DNA of 64,000 nt from Ruegeria sp. Alg231-54 (GTDB lineage: Bacteria; Pseudomonadota; Alphaproteobacteria; Rhodobacterales; Rhodobacteraceae): positions 124,001 through 188,000 of the forward strand of contig NZ_FREZ01000001.1 in the NCBI RefSeq assembly GCF_900143525.1, in the 5' to 3' direction. Made by a program: the position numbers and the translations under genes. Within the stretch, counting starts at the first letter, position 1. Each line of letters opens with the position of its first letter. Positions 56,520 to 64,000 of this stretch are shown one piece after another. Under the pieces are notes generated by a model, which worked only from the letters and a program-made list of their open reading frames with translations, had not been told where the DNA came from and did not search any database.

Positions 56520-56780
56520 ATGACCAATAGTTTCGACGTGAAATCATCGTGGGTATCGGTAATGGATGAAACGAAAAACCCACTAAAAAAATACTCTCTA
56601 TCCACAGCACACATGCTGATGCAGATGTTGGCATGGATGTGGAGCGCAATTTTCTCGCTGATGGTTGGTAGCTATTTTGTTTTCGGTGTAACCGCATTGG
56701 GCCATTTGCTGCTGATCGGCGGGTTGTTTGTCACCTTGGCAGTTTTCCAAAAGGCTGAAGGGATTGATCCTGAAGCGTAA
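56520..56780 (+). CDS. Small two-helix membrane protein
   Basis: A protein of 86 residues with hydrophobic segments at about 33-57 and 60-78. I do not recognise the family. The ATG has GGGAGGAAG immediately upstream, which strongly supports translation. A terminator at 56875-56920 lies downstream. Confidence 0.65.
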   Translation: MTNSFDVKSSWVSVMDETKNPLKKYSLSTAHMLMQMLAWMWSAIFSLMVGSYFVFGVTALGHLLLIGGLFVTLAVFQKAEGIDPEA

Positions 56781-56874
56781 AGTTACCGCCTCATATTAGA
56801 CCGAACGGCTTTACCCGGGGTTTTTTGGTCCAATTCTTGACCCGCTCCGTATCGCCTTCACTACCCCAACTGCT

Positions 56875-56920
56875 CCCGCGTTGTTTGTAACGGTTTCTCT
56901 CCGAACAACGCGGGTTTTTT
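56875..56920 (+). terminator. Rho-independent terminator
   Basis: Perfect 11-bp stem CCCGCGTTGTT (56875-56885) and AACAACGCGGG (56904-56914), 18-base loop, followed by TTTTTT. It ends the transcript of the small membrane protein gene at 56520, or a separate RNA from the 95 bases between. Confidence 0.9.
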
Positions 56921-57034
56921 AGAGCGGGAACGAGTGGCTACCTTGGTGTCTAATGGGGTATAACTCCCCCATTAGACTTGAGGCGCATTTCTATCGTAAC
57001 GTTACAGAACGTCTTTTGCGGCATAGGTTTAGGT

Positions 57035-57205
57035 ATGGACAACACTGTATTGTATTTCTTGGTTGGTATATTTGTCGTCGGGCTCGTGACGCTTGGATAT
57101 TACTCAAAAAGCAGTGGCGCATTGATCTCGATTGTCATCGTAGTTGGTGTTTTGGGTGCGATGGTCGGATACTTTGGTGGATACTTCGGAGAACCTCCAA
57201 GGTAA
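57035..57205 (+). CDS. Possible small membrane protein (56 residues)
   Basis: Starts MDNTVLYFLVGIFVVGLV and has two hydrophobic segments (about 4-20 and 30-48) ending GGYFGEPPR. No family is recognised. In its favour, the stop codon lies in a hairpin that is followed by a T tract, so a transcript seems to end here. A longer start at 56978 is possible. Only a weak ribosome-binding site (TTTAGG) is visible. Confidence 0.4.
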   Translation: MDNTVLYFLVGIFVVGLVTLGYYSKSSGALISIVIVVGVLGAMVGYFGGYFGEPPR

Positions 57206-57259
57206 TCTTCAATTGGAGGTTCTGCCGGTGCGCTTTGTCTTTGAAAGCTCTTTTTTTTT
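57191..57259 (+). terminator. Two hairpins and T tract after the small membrane ORF
   Basis: A 10-bp stem GAACCTCCAA / TTGGAGGTTC (57191-57222) contains the stop codon in its loop. A second short stem GCTTT / AAAGC follows and leads into TCTTTTTTTTT ending at 57259. Together they look like a plus-strand terminator. Confidence 0.6.
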
Positions 57260-57686
57260 AAACTAAAAACGGCACAAAAAAACCAGCTTCGCGGTCCGAG
57301 TGAGCGGAAGGGTCGCGAAGCTGGTTAATTTCCTCCTACTGGGTGCTGATCGGAGGCTGGGATGCACATGTATGGGACGTGCAAGATCATAAAAACATGA
57401 ATTTAAAAGTTTCACTAAATGAAAATGGGATAGCCAAAAACCCATTCGAATAGGTGATATATCCAAAAGTATAGTATGCGGATGTGTCATTTCTCTTGAA
57501 TGTACCAAATGGCACTTCCGCTTGAGCGGGGACTCCGAACTCTAGGGGTTTGAATAAGGTTCAGAGTTACTGGGCAATCCTGCAGATTTAGAAGAATGCA
57601 TCTTATGTTTGAGCAGGACAGTAGAAACACCATGCACCGCTGGCCTGGCAAGAATCTTTAACTGATAACAATGAAAAAGTAGACGG
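57206..57686. other. Intergenic region with convergent terminators, possible small RNA
   Basis: About 480 bases with no recognised gene. It holds a plus-strand terminator (to 57259), a strong minus-strand terminator (57276-57326) and small stems (CCGC/GCGG at 57518-57529, AACTCT/AGAGTT at 57538-57568). On the minus strand a 21-codon frame (57390-57325) ends exactly at the base of the terminator stem but has no ribosome-binding site. The region is AT-rich compared with its surroundings. Confidence 0.45.
57276..57326 (-). terminator. Strong minus-strand terminator without an assigned gene
   Basis: A 13-bp perfect stem (AACCAGCTTCGCG at 57281-57293, CGCGAAGCTGGTT at 57314-57326) with a 20-base apical part. 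On the minus strand it is followed by a run of seven T. The nearest annotated minus-strand gene upstream is the tRNA-Ile about 360 bases away. Confidence 0.88.
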
Positions 57687-57763
57687 TGGTAGGCCCGGCA
57701 GGACTTGAACCCGCAACCAAAGCGTTATGAGCGCTCTGCTCTAACCAATTGAGCTACAGGCCC
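57687..57763 (-). tRNA. tRNA with anticodon CAT, probably tRNA-Ile2
   Basis: A full cloverleaf on the minus strand with encoded CCA: acceptor GGGCCTG, D-arm GCTCAATTGGTTAGAGC, anticodon loop CTCATAA, T-arm GGTTCAAGTCC. CAT can mean initiator Met, elongator Met or Ile2 (lysidine-modified). The acceptor lacks the initiator mismatch pattern, and the AGAGCAG...CTCATAA...TTGGT and GGTTCAAGTCC context matches E. coli tRNA-Ile2, so Ile is the better call. Confidence 0.8.
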
Positions 57764-57775
57764 GCCTGAGCGCTT

Positions 57776-57803
57776 TGAGTACCATGGTGAACAGCCGCGT
57801 CAA
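57776..57803 (-). promoter_or_regulatory. Probable promoter of the CAT tRNA
   Basis: On the minus strand TTGACG, 16 bases, TACTCA, ending 12 bases before the tRNA 5' end. The -35 is near consensus and the -10 is weak. Confidence 0.5.
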
Positions 57804-57870
57804 GCCTGACCGTTGCAACAAGTCGCACAATCGAATAACCCGCGCGGGAACCATTCATAAGGGGCTGGCC

Positions 57871-58917
57871 ATGACCACGGGCAAGAACGGAATCACCTAT
57901 GCCGATGCAGGCGTTGATATTGATGCGGGGAATGCCCTTGTCGACCGGATCAAGCCGGCCGCAAAACGCACTAACCGCTCGGGCGTGATGAGCGGGCTGG
58001 GCGGATTTGGCGCTCTGTTTGATTTGAAGGCCGCCGGGTACCAGGACCCGATTCTGGTTGGGGCCACTGACGGAGTGGGCACCAAGCTGCGCATCGCCAT
58101 TGATACCGGTGTTGTCGACGGTGTGGGCATCGACCTTGTGGCCATGTGCGTCAATGACCTGATCTGTCAGGGTGCTGAGCCGCTGTTTTTCCTGGATTAC
58201 TTTGCGACCGGAAAACTGGATACCGAAACAGCTGCGCGGATTATCGAAGGCATTGCTGAAGGCTGTGTCCAATCCGGATGCGCTTTGATCGGCGGTGAAA
58301 CCGCGGAAATGCCCGGCATGTACCCCGATGGCGATTTCGATCTGGCCGGGTTCTCGGTCGGTGCGATGGAGCGTGGTGCGCATCTGCCGGCCGGCGTTCA
58401 GGAAGGCGACGTGCTTTTGGGGCTGGCGTCGAACGGTGTCCATTCCAACGGCTACTCGCTGGTGCGCAAACTGGTCGAAATTTCGGGCCTGGACTGGGAA
58501 GCCGCGTCACCGTTCAGCGACGGCTCTCTGGGCGAGGCGCTGCTGACCCCAACGCGTCTGTACGTGAAACCTGCGCTGCAGGCGATCCGGGCAGGGGGCA
58601 TTCATGCACTGGCCCATATCACTGGCGGTGGCCTGACCGAAAACCTGCCGCGCGTGTTGCCCGAGGGGCTGGGTGCCGAGATTGACCTGAATGCATGGGA
58701 CTTGCCGCCTGTATTTCGCTGGATGGCGGAAACCGGTGGAATCGTTGAGGCCGAGATGCTGAAAACATTCAACTGCGGCATTGGCATGATCGTCGCGTGT
58801 GACGCGGATCGCGCAGATGATCTGGCGGCGTTGCTGGCCGACGCGGGCGAAACGGTTGCGCGGATTGGCACTGTGACCGGGACAGCGGGCATGGTCTATT
58901 CGGGCACCCTGTTGTGA
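57871..58917 (+). CDS. purM: Phosphoribosylformylglycinamidine cyclo-ligase
   Basis: An enzyme of 348 residues catalysing the fifth step of purine synthesis (FGAM to AIR with ATP). Signatures are [49 protein letters not shown] text and [13 protein letters not shown], with [16 protein letters not shown] near the end. I start at ATG 57871 ([14 protein letters not shown]), which has AAGGGGC upstream; the longer frame from 57775 enters the tRNA promoter. Its TGA overlaps the GTG of purN. Confidence 0.97.
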   Translation: MTTGKNGITYADAGVDIDAGNALVDRIKPAAKRTNRSGVMSGLGGFGALFDLKAAGYQDPILVGATDGVGTKLRIAIDTGVVDGVGIDLVAMCVNDLICQGAEPLFFLDYFATGKLDTETAARIIEGIAEGCVQSGCALIGGETAEMPGMYPDGDFDLAGFSVGAMERGAHLPAGVQEGDVLLGLASNGVHSNGYSLVRKLVEISGLDWEAASPFSDGSLGEALLTPTRLYVKPALQAIRAGGIHALAHITGGGLTENLPRVLPEGLGAEIDLNAWDLPPVFRWMAETGGIVEAEMLKTFNCGIGMIVACDADRADDLAALLADAGETVARIGTVTGTAGMVYSGTLL

Positions 58918-59510
58918 ACCACAAGCGCGTCGCTATTCTGATCTCGGGCGGGGGCTCGAACATGGTGTCGCTGGTCGACAGCATGACCGGCGATCACCCT
59001 GCGCGGCCTTGTCTTGTTCTGTCCAATGATGCGAACGCGGGTGGGCTGACAAAGGCGGCAGAGCGCGGCATTCCAACCGCGTCGGTGGATCACCGCCCGT
59101 TCAAGGGCGACCGCGCCGCGTTTGAGGCCGAGTTGCTGAAGCCGCTGGAAGAGGCGCAACCCGATATCGTTTGCCTTGCAGGGTTCATGCGTGTTCTGAC
59201 GGGCGATTTCGTTTCGCGTTTTCAGGGGCGGATGCTGAATATCCACCCTTCGCTTCTGCCGAAATACAAGGGTCTCAATACCCACGCGCGCGCTATTGAA
59301 GCCGGGGATGCTGAACATGGATGTTCGGTCCACGAAGTCACCGCAGCCTTGGATGACGGTCCGATCCTTGGGCAAGCGCGAGTGGATATTGAACCGGGTG
59401 ATACGTCCGAGGCATTGGCCGCCCGGGTGCTGGTATGGGAACACAAACTCTACCCTACAGTGTTGCGCCGTTACGCCAGTGGGGATCGGACTCCGGTGTT
59501 GCTGCCCTGA
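58914..59510 (+). CDS. purN: Phosphoribosylglycinamide formyltransferase
   Basis: A protein of 198 residues transferring a formyl group from 10-formyl-tetrahydrofolate to GAR. Motifs are [28 protein letters not shown], and the active-site block [24 protein letters not shown] with N and H, followed by [19 protein letters not shown]. The start is GTG 58914, in a GTGA overlap with purM, so the two purine genes are coupled. Confidence 0.96.
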   Translation: MNHKRVAILISGGGSNMVSLVDSMTGDHPARPCLVLSNDANAGGLTKAAERGIPTASVDHRPFKGDRAAFEAELLKPLEEAQPDIVCLAGFMRVLTGDFVSRFQGRMLNIHPSLLPKYKGLNTHARAIEAGDAEHGCSVHEVTAALDDGPILGQARVDIEPGDTSEALAARVLVWEHKLYPTVLRRYASGDRTPVLLP

Positions 59511-59626
59511 ACGTCTCAGGATGATTTACACCCGCGTCAAATTCATCCTATGGTCCGCAATACGGCTGGGTACGGAATAAAACTGATAATCGGCCGCACA
59601 GAACAAGAGCAAGAACAGCACCGCGC

Positions 59627-60784
59627 ATGAAAACCCTGACGACGACGCAAGAGCTGGCCGATTTCTGCAAGGCCGCGGCGGAATATGACTATGTCACCGT
59701 AGATACCGAGTTTCTGCGCGAACGGACTTACTATTCAAAACTCTGTTTGGTGCAGCTTGCGGTTCCATCTGATGATGAAGGCAGTGCCGTTCTGGTGGAT
59801 CCATTGGCTGATGGCCTGTCTCTGGACCCGCTTTATGACCTGTTTCGCGATGAAAGCGTGGTCAAAGTGTTTCACGCCGCGCGGCAGGATCTTGAGATTT
59901 TCTGGGTCGAGGCGTCCGTGTTCCCGCAACCTCTGTTCGACACCCAGGTCGCCGCGATGGTCTGCGGCTTTGGCGAGCAGGTGGGCTACGAGACCTTGGT
60001 GCGCAAAATCTGCAAGGAAGGCGTCGACAAAACCTCGCGCTTTACCGATTGGTCACGTCGGCCACTGACAGATGCGCAAAAGACTTATGCCTTGGCAGAT
60101 GTCACGCATTTGCGGCAGATCTACGAATATCTTGCGGCCCAGTTGAACAAGTCGCAGCGCAGCCATTGGGTATCCGAAGAGTTGCGCACCCTGACCCAGC
60201 CCGGAACCTACAATATCCGTCCCGAAGATGCATGGAAGCGGGTGAAAACCCGCACGAATTCGGCCAAGTTCCTGGCCGTCGTGCGCGAGCTGGCGCAGTT
60301 TCGCGAAGCTTATGCGCAGGAAAACAATGTTCCGCGCAGCCGGGTGTTCAAGGATGACGCCTTGATCGAGCTTGCCTCGACCAAGCCCAAATCTCCGTCG
60401 GACCTTGGTGGTTCTCGCCTGCTGCTGCGCGAGGCGCGCAAAGGCGCGATTGCCGATGGTATTCTGGCGGCGGTGAAACGCGGGGTAAATTGCCCTGCCG
60501 ATCAAATGCCGCGCGTAGATAACAGCCGTGACAAGCTAAAGATCAATCCGGCGCTCGCCGATTTGCTGCGCGTGTTGCTCAAGTCCAAAACCGAAAGCTC
60601 GGGCGTGGCGGCCAAGCTGATCGCAACAAGTTCCGAACTGGACCAGTTGGCTGCGGGTGAGCGCAAGTTGCCTTCAATGTCAGGCTGGCGATTTGAGGTG
60701 TTTGGCGAGGATGCCCTGAAACTGTGTGACGGCAAGATAGCTCTGGCCGCCAAGGGGCAATCCGTACAAGTCGTGTCGCTTTAG
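59627..60784 (+). CDS. rnd: Ribonuclease D
   Basis: A 3'-5' exoribonuclease of 385 residues for tRNA 3' maturation. The DEDD active site begins with D26 and E28 (VDTEFLRERTYY), continues with VFHAARQDLEIF, and ends in the motif YALADVTHLRQIYEYL. An HRDC domain follows (about 205-285, FLAVVRELAQFREAYAQENNVPRSRVFKDDALIELA). Length and order match the family. It follows purN after 116 bases. Confidence 0.95.
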   Translation: MKTLTTTQELADFCKAAAEYDYVTVDTEFLRERTYYSKLCLVQLAVPSDDEGSAVLVDPLADGLSLDPLYDLFRDESVVKVFHAARQDLEIFWVEASVFPQPLFDTQVAAMVCGFGEQVGYETLVRKICKEGVDKTSRFTDWSRRPLTDAQKTYALADVTHLRQIYEYLAAQLNKSQRSHWVSEELRTLTQPGTYNIRPEDAWKRVKTRTNSAKFLAVVRELAQFREAYAQENNVPRSRVFKDDALIELASTKPKSPSDLGGSRLLLREARKGAIADGILAAVKRGVNCPADQMPRVDNSRDKLKINPALADLLRVLLKSKTESSGVAAKLIATSSELDQLAAGERKLPSMSGWRFEVFGEDALKLCDGKIALAAKGQSVQVVSL

Positions 60785-60790
60785 CGGCGG

Positions 60791-61315
60791 TTAGCGCCGC
60801 CGGGATTCCAATGTGTTCTGTTCGCCGCGAACGCGAACCAGACGGATGTTTCTCAGTTCGTCTCGGCCAACCGTTGTGGCATCATTGACCTCACGCGATC
60901 TTTCGGAGCCCAGATTGGTCGCGTAGCTTGGGTAGCTGACTTCAAACGTGTATTCCAGAATGCCGTTTTTTTCGTTCTCTTCGCTTTCCACGCGGACAAG
61001 GCGCGCATTGTAGGCTCCCTGTCTTGAGGCCGTACCTTTGACATAGATGATTGCCCCGGTAGACGTGGGGTCGATGCGTAGCTCATCTACCTTGGTTATG
61101 GCAAAGCCGATCACTTCCTTTTCAGGTCGCGAAAACAGACCTGGGCCGTCGCGCCCTTCGGGCACCAGAGCATCAGCTTCGTTTACGGATACTTCAGTAG
61201 GGGCGGGTGTACTGGACCCGAACCAATTGGTCGGGTTCACGCGCGACTCGCTCCAGCCGCTGCAGGCCGCCAGTGCCAGAGTGCTGACCAATAGAAGAGG
61301 TGTTGATTTTTTCAT
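60791..61315 (-). CDS. Small lipoprotein of unknown function
   Basis: A protein of 174 residues with a lipoprotein signal (MKKSTPLLLVSTLALAACSG, lipobox LAAC). The mature part has GRDGPGLFSRPEKEVIGFAITKVDELRIDPTSTGAIIYVKGTASRQGAYNARLV and a C-terminal half of alternating strands. I do not recognise a named domain; the size and pattern resemble conserved alphaproteobacterial lipoproteins. It converges with rnd; the six-base gap carries a small hairpin (GCGGCG / CGCCGC, 60784-60800). Confidence 0.75.
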   Translation of the reverse strand: MKKSTPLLLVSTLALAACSGWSESRVNPTNWFGSSTPAPTEVSVNEADALVPEGRDGPGLFSRPEKEVIGFAITKVDELRIDPTSTGAIIYVKGTASRQGAYNARLVRVESEENEKNGILEYTFEVSYPSYATNLGSERSREVNDATTVGRDELRNIRLVRVRGEQNTLESRRR

Positions 61316-61453
61316 GGTCCCAAAGCCCAGAGAAGTATTTTAACAATGGGTTATCGTAAATTCCAAAGATTGAAAACCCACGCCGGGGCTGGACAGGTGC
61401 CCAACAGAGGCATAGGTCACAAATGTGATCGCAACAAAAAGGACCGCTGCGAA

Positions 61454-61864
61454 ATGGCAACGCCCGCCTTTGAGGAAATCGTCGAGGATTTTGAGTTTCT
61501 GGATGACTGGGAAGACCGGTATCGCCACGTTATTGATCAGGGCAAGGCGATGGAGCCGCTGGATGACGCGCTCAAAGTGCCGGCCACCAAGGTGCATGGC
61601 TGCGCCAGTCAGGTGTGGCTGCACCCCGTGGTCGACGGCGGTGTTTTCCGGTTCGACGGTGATAGCGACGCGCTGATCGTGCGCGGGCTGATCGCGGTGT
61701 TGCGGTCTTTGTATAATGGCCTGCCTGTTGGCGAAGTCCCAAAGGTCGATGCCGGGGGTGAGTTGGCGCGTCTTGGGCTGAACGATCACCTGTCCGCACA
61801 GCGGTCAAATGGTTTGCGGTCGATGATCGAGCGTATCCGCGAAGTCGCGCAAGAGAACGCCTGA
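61454..61864 (+). CDS. sufE: Cysteine desulfuration protein SufE
   Basis: A protein of 136 residues that accepts sulfur from the cysteine desulfurase SufS and delivers it to the SufBCD scaffold. The active cysteine is C50 in KVHGCASQVWLHP, equivalent to C51 of the E. coli protein. Other features are DDWEDRYRHVIDQGKAMEPL and LSAQRSNGLRSMIERI near the end. I start at ATG 61454 (MATPAFEEIVEDF); the 36-codon extension upstream lacks similarity. The other suf genes are not in this window. Confidence 0.94.
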   Translation: MATPAFEEIVEDFEFLDDWEDRYRHVIDQGKAMEPLDDALKVPATKVHGCASQVWLHPVVDGGVFRFDGDSDALIVRGLIAVLRSLYNGLPVGEVPKVDAGGELARLGLNDHLSAQRSNGLRSMIERIREVAQENA

Positions 61865-61867
61865 CGA

Positions 61868-62536
61868 TCAGGCGGTCGGCATGCGGGTGGCCCACTCGGT
61901 CAGAGTTGTTTCAAGATCGCCATAGCCGGTGAAGCGCCGTTCAAACGTCAAACCCATCCGTTCGGCGCATTCCCGTGCGCGGGCCGTTAGGTCCGGGTCG
62001 TCTGTCTGGGCTTGATACACAAGCTTGGTATAGTTCCCGAAATACATGTCCCGCAACTGGGGGTGACGGTCCAGACCCAGCGGTTTCCACACAAAGGCGT
62101 CAAACTGACGGGCCAGAAAATCCGTCAGGTAGAAGGCCGTCGTTTCATCATCATTATGGTCTTCAAAGGCTTGATTTCCTTCGAAAAAGGAATAGCAGTG
62201 CGGACCTTTGATCATCTCGATGCCCATCTCTTTGCAGGCTTTCTGCAATAAGCCTCCGGTGCCACAATCGGCATAGACGACGAAGATCTGGTCAAAGTTA
62301 CCGCGATGCTTGGCAGCCGCTTCTTCGACGGCCTGCGTAATCCGTTCAGGGTGGACATGCAGTATGGCGGGCAGGCAAGTCAGGGTCATATGATCCCAAC
62401 CGTTGCGCTTTTTCAGATGCAGGATTTCGCGCGCCAGCGCACCGCATGCCAACAGCAGTATGCCGCCTTGCCGAGTGTCTTCGGTATAGCCTTTTGTCGT
62501 CAGGCTTGCGTCATCCGGTGTGTTGTTCTGCTGCAT
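61868..62536 (-). CDS. DUF1638 family protein
   Basis: A protein of 222 residues starting at ATG 62536 (MQQNNTPDD). Family features are LLLACGALAREIL, LPAILHVHPERI, VVYADCGTGG and IKGPHCYSFFEG, which place conserved Cys/His residues that could bind a metal. DUF1638 proteins are often encoded with corrinoid proteins and B12-dependent methyltransferases; here the end of a corrinoid-protein gene lies 1.3 kb upstream on the same strand. The biochemical function is unknown. It converges with sufE with three bases between. Confidence 0.9.
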   Translation of the reverse strand: MQQNNTPDDASLTTKGYTEDTRQGGILLLACGALAREILHLKKRNGWDHMTLTCLPAILHVHPERITQAVEEAAAKHRGNFDQIFVVYADCGTGGLLQKACKEMGIEMIKGPHCYSFFEGNQAFEDHNDDETTAFYLTDFLARQFDAFVWKPLGLDRHPQLRDMYFGNYTKLVYQAQTDDPDLTARARECAERMGLTFERRFTGYGDLETTLTEWATRMPTA

Positions 62537-62611
62537 GGTAAATTTCCTGAAGGATTGCAGCATCAAAGAATGAATGCCGGATCAAGGCAAGCCCGCATCC
62601 GACATCCCGTG

Positions 62612-63645
62612 TCAGGCCACCGACGCACGCGTTTCAAAAGATTGAAGCGATGGGCGGGCAGGGGGACCATAAGCAGAGATCCAGTGATTGGCCAGTTCCG
62701 GAAACAGCGACAGGATCTCTTGCTGTGTTTCATCCTCAAAACTGTTCCACGCCTGGATTCCGGGGTGAAAGCTCTCGCTCAGGCAGTGTTCGCCCCAGAT
62801 CAGTTCGTGCTGATCGAACATCAGGTGATAATAGGTCACAAGACCGCCGGGCTTCATCACGATATCGCGGCCGTTTATCAAGTGCTTGGCAGGCGCCAAC
62901 GCCTCGGCGTGGCCTGTATGCAACTCGACCCGCCAGTCGCTGACCAGCATCCTGTGCTGTTGCGAGACTAAGAGATCGCGATCATTGCCAAGCGCACCTG
63001 CCTTGATCAACACAGGCGTAAACACCCCCGAGGCGCGCGCGGTTTGCGACCCGACCCAGCGCAGCGTTTGCAACCCATGATCCAGCGTCGGAATCCTGTC
63101 GCCCACGCGCAGATTCTCGACCTTGACCAGCCCACGATAGGTCTTGATCAGAGTGCCTGTCGTGAAACATCTGGCGATGTCCCATTCCTGCCGGTTCGAG
63201 TTTAGTCCCGACGCGTCATCGGTTCTGACGCTGTTCAAAGTAAGAGATCTAATACCTTGGTCTTCCAACGCGGCCTGATCCGAATTGTTTGAAAATTCAG
63301 GCACCAGAAAGGTGTTGCCGAATGCATCTTGGGCAATGACAGCGGTTATGTTGGCTGTTTTCCGTCGACATATGTGATCGTGGCATTATATTCGACGGCC
63401 GCGTCAAATTCAGTTTGTTGACCGTCGTTTGTGAAATCATCGAGGTCGACAGTCCCATCATTTTGGTAGGTTTGGCCCGGATTTCCGACAGGGCTCCATT
63501 CAACCGCGTTGTTTAGAAGGGGATCGCCAGCTCCGCCAAAAGTTTGTTCGACAAGGGCGTCTGCGTTTTCTGCTGTATTGTTGCCCTCAGTGGGGTCAAT
63601 AATACTAAGTTGGCCAAGAAAAATAGCATTAAACGTCGTAGGCAT
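62612..63645 (-). pseudogene. Hint-domain protein gene broken by a single-base frameshift
   Basis: Two frames together make one protein. The N-terminal frame (63645 to 63346) starts MPTTFNAIFLGQLSIIDP and breaks after TYVDGKQPT. The C-terminal frame, read one base on, continues TANITAVIAQDAFGNTFLVPEF and then carries the Hint (intein/hedgehog-type) domain: CFTTGTLIKTYRG, VGDRIPTLDHG, LVSQQHRMLVSD. The break lies in a run of four A on the coding strand (63357-63360); five A would restore the frame. The intact family in Roseobacters is a secreted or self-processing protein of unknown role. This may be a true mutation or a sequencing error. Confidence 0.85.
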
Positions 63646-63756
63646 AACGCACCCTATATGTACTCGTTAACAACACGTGCGTCACAACAGATTCGCACTA
63701 TCACAATTGACAGGTAATAAAACCTGTACTGCTTATCAAGCAGTTGAAGCCAAAAG

Positions 63757-63778
63757 GGCCGCCCCGGAAAGGGCGGCC
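63757..63778 (-). terminator. Probable terminator of the corrinoid-protein gene
   Basis: Perfect 8-bp stem GGCCGCCC / GGGCGGCC with a 6-base loop. On the minus strand it is followed by CTTTTGG. It lies 25 bases past the stop of the gene at 63803. Confidence 0.75.
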
Positions 63779-63802
63779 TTGATCATTTCCGTGTTACTTG
63801 GA

Positions 63803-64000
63803 TTAGCTGGCCAGTTGGTTGTGTTTGCGGGATACAAACTCTTTGGCAGTTTCAACCGCTACTGCCGCGTCACGGCAATAGGCGTCTGCGCCGATGGCCT
63901 TGCCGAATTCCTCGTTCAGAGGGGCACCGCCAACCAGTACGATGTAATCTTCACGCCGTCCCTGTTCGATCAGCGTGTCGATGACCACTTTCATGTAGGG
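63803..64000 (-). CDS. Corrinoid (B12-binding) methyltransferase protein, C-terminal end only
   Basis: Only the last 65 residues are in the window. They read as the end of a B12-binding Rossmann-like domain: DYIVLVGGAPLNEEFGKAIGADAYCRDAAVAVETAKEF. The VGGAP and IGAD.Y..DA segments are typical of the corrinoid proteins of methyltransferase systems such as MtaC/MttC. The His that ligates cobalt lies further upstream, outside the window. With the DUF1638 gene downstream, this suggests a methyl-group transfer locus continuing beyond 64 kb. Confidence 0.85.
   Translation of the reverse strand, partial: PYMKVVIDTLIEQGRREDYIVLVGGAPLNEEFGKAIGADAYCRDAAVAVETAKEFVSRKHNQLAS

Noticed and set aside
56953..57261. 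102-codon plus-strand frame
   Set aside because: Overlaps the hydrophobic 56-residue frame in another phase and ends in the T tract; its composition is not protein-like.
57263..57508. 81-codon minus-strand frame
   Set aside because: It reads straight through the strong terminator hairpin, so it is unlikely to be translated.

Overview
This is a stretch of ordinary chromosome from an alphaproteobacterium of the Rhodobacteraceae, most likely the marine Roseobacter group. The evidence is gene order and protein type: dusB(nifR3)-ntrB-ntrC-ntrY-ntrX followed by trkA-trkH-hfq-hflX, a fused ispDF, an NtrC without the sigma-54 contact loop, a Hint-domain protein of the Roseobacter type, an acyl-CoA ligase resembling DmdB of DMSP breakdown, and a DUF1638/corrinoid pair. 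No insertion sequence, prophage, integrase, CRISPR array or toxin-antitoxin pair was seen.

Layout. 1-1.9 kb (minus): end of a CinA-type amidase gene, pgpA and ispDF, overlapping by ATGA junctions. 2.0-9.3 kb (plus): dusB-ntrBC and ntrYX, nitrogen control. 9.3-14.7 kb: a small lipoprotein gene on the opposite strand, then trkAH (potassium uptake), hfq-hflX and an ABM-domain protein. 14.7-19.6 kb (minus): SnoaL-like protein, penicillin-acylase family hydrolase, SYLF lipoprotein, hemB. 19.7-23.7 kb: a membrane protein and mfd. 23.7-29.5 kb (minus): exported protein + TPR protein, Bcr/CflA-type MFS pump, and a DsbA/FrnE-like protein overlapping an acyl-CoA ligase, with a divergent XRE-cupin regulator. 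30-33 kb: small CsbD-like protein, an orphan peptide-type solute-binding protein, and an orphan plus-strand terminator. 33-35 kb: 3-hydroxybutyrate dehydrogenase and a patatin. 34.9-38.1 kb (minus): DUF502 protein, psuG-psuK (pseudouridine breakdown), thiE-like gene. 38.3-43.1 kb (plus): trmJ, ctaA, M32 carboxypeptidase, a two-domain DsbA-fold protein. 43.1-48 kb: gyrA, usg, a second SYLF protein, a radical SAM protein. 48.2-51.9 kb: zwf-pgl-pgi, entry to the Entner-Doudoroff/pentose phosphate routes. 52-57.8 kb: DmdB-like ligase, two identical tRNA-Asn genes, a metallo-beta-lactamase-fold hydrolase, an EnvZ-like kinase, small membrane proteins, and tRNA-Ile(CAT). 57.9-60.8 kb: purM-purN and rnd. 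60.8-64 kb: a lipoprotein, sufE, DUF1638, a frameshifted Hint gene, and the end of a corrinoid-protein gene cut by the right edge.

Most genes are core housekeeping and no complete novel system was found. The points most worth a second look are the single-base frameshift in the Hint gene, two orphan strong terminators that may end unannotated small RNAs (32.9 kb plus strand; 57.3 kb minus strand), the patatin beside 3-hydroxybutyrate dehydrogenase, the two tRNA-Asn genes with separate matching promoters, the cysteine-rich radical SAM enzyme, and the DUF1638/corrinoid neighbourhood at the right edge. Functions are assigned from motifs and recalled family knowledge; no database search was possible.
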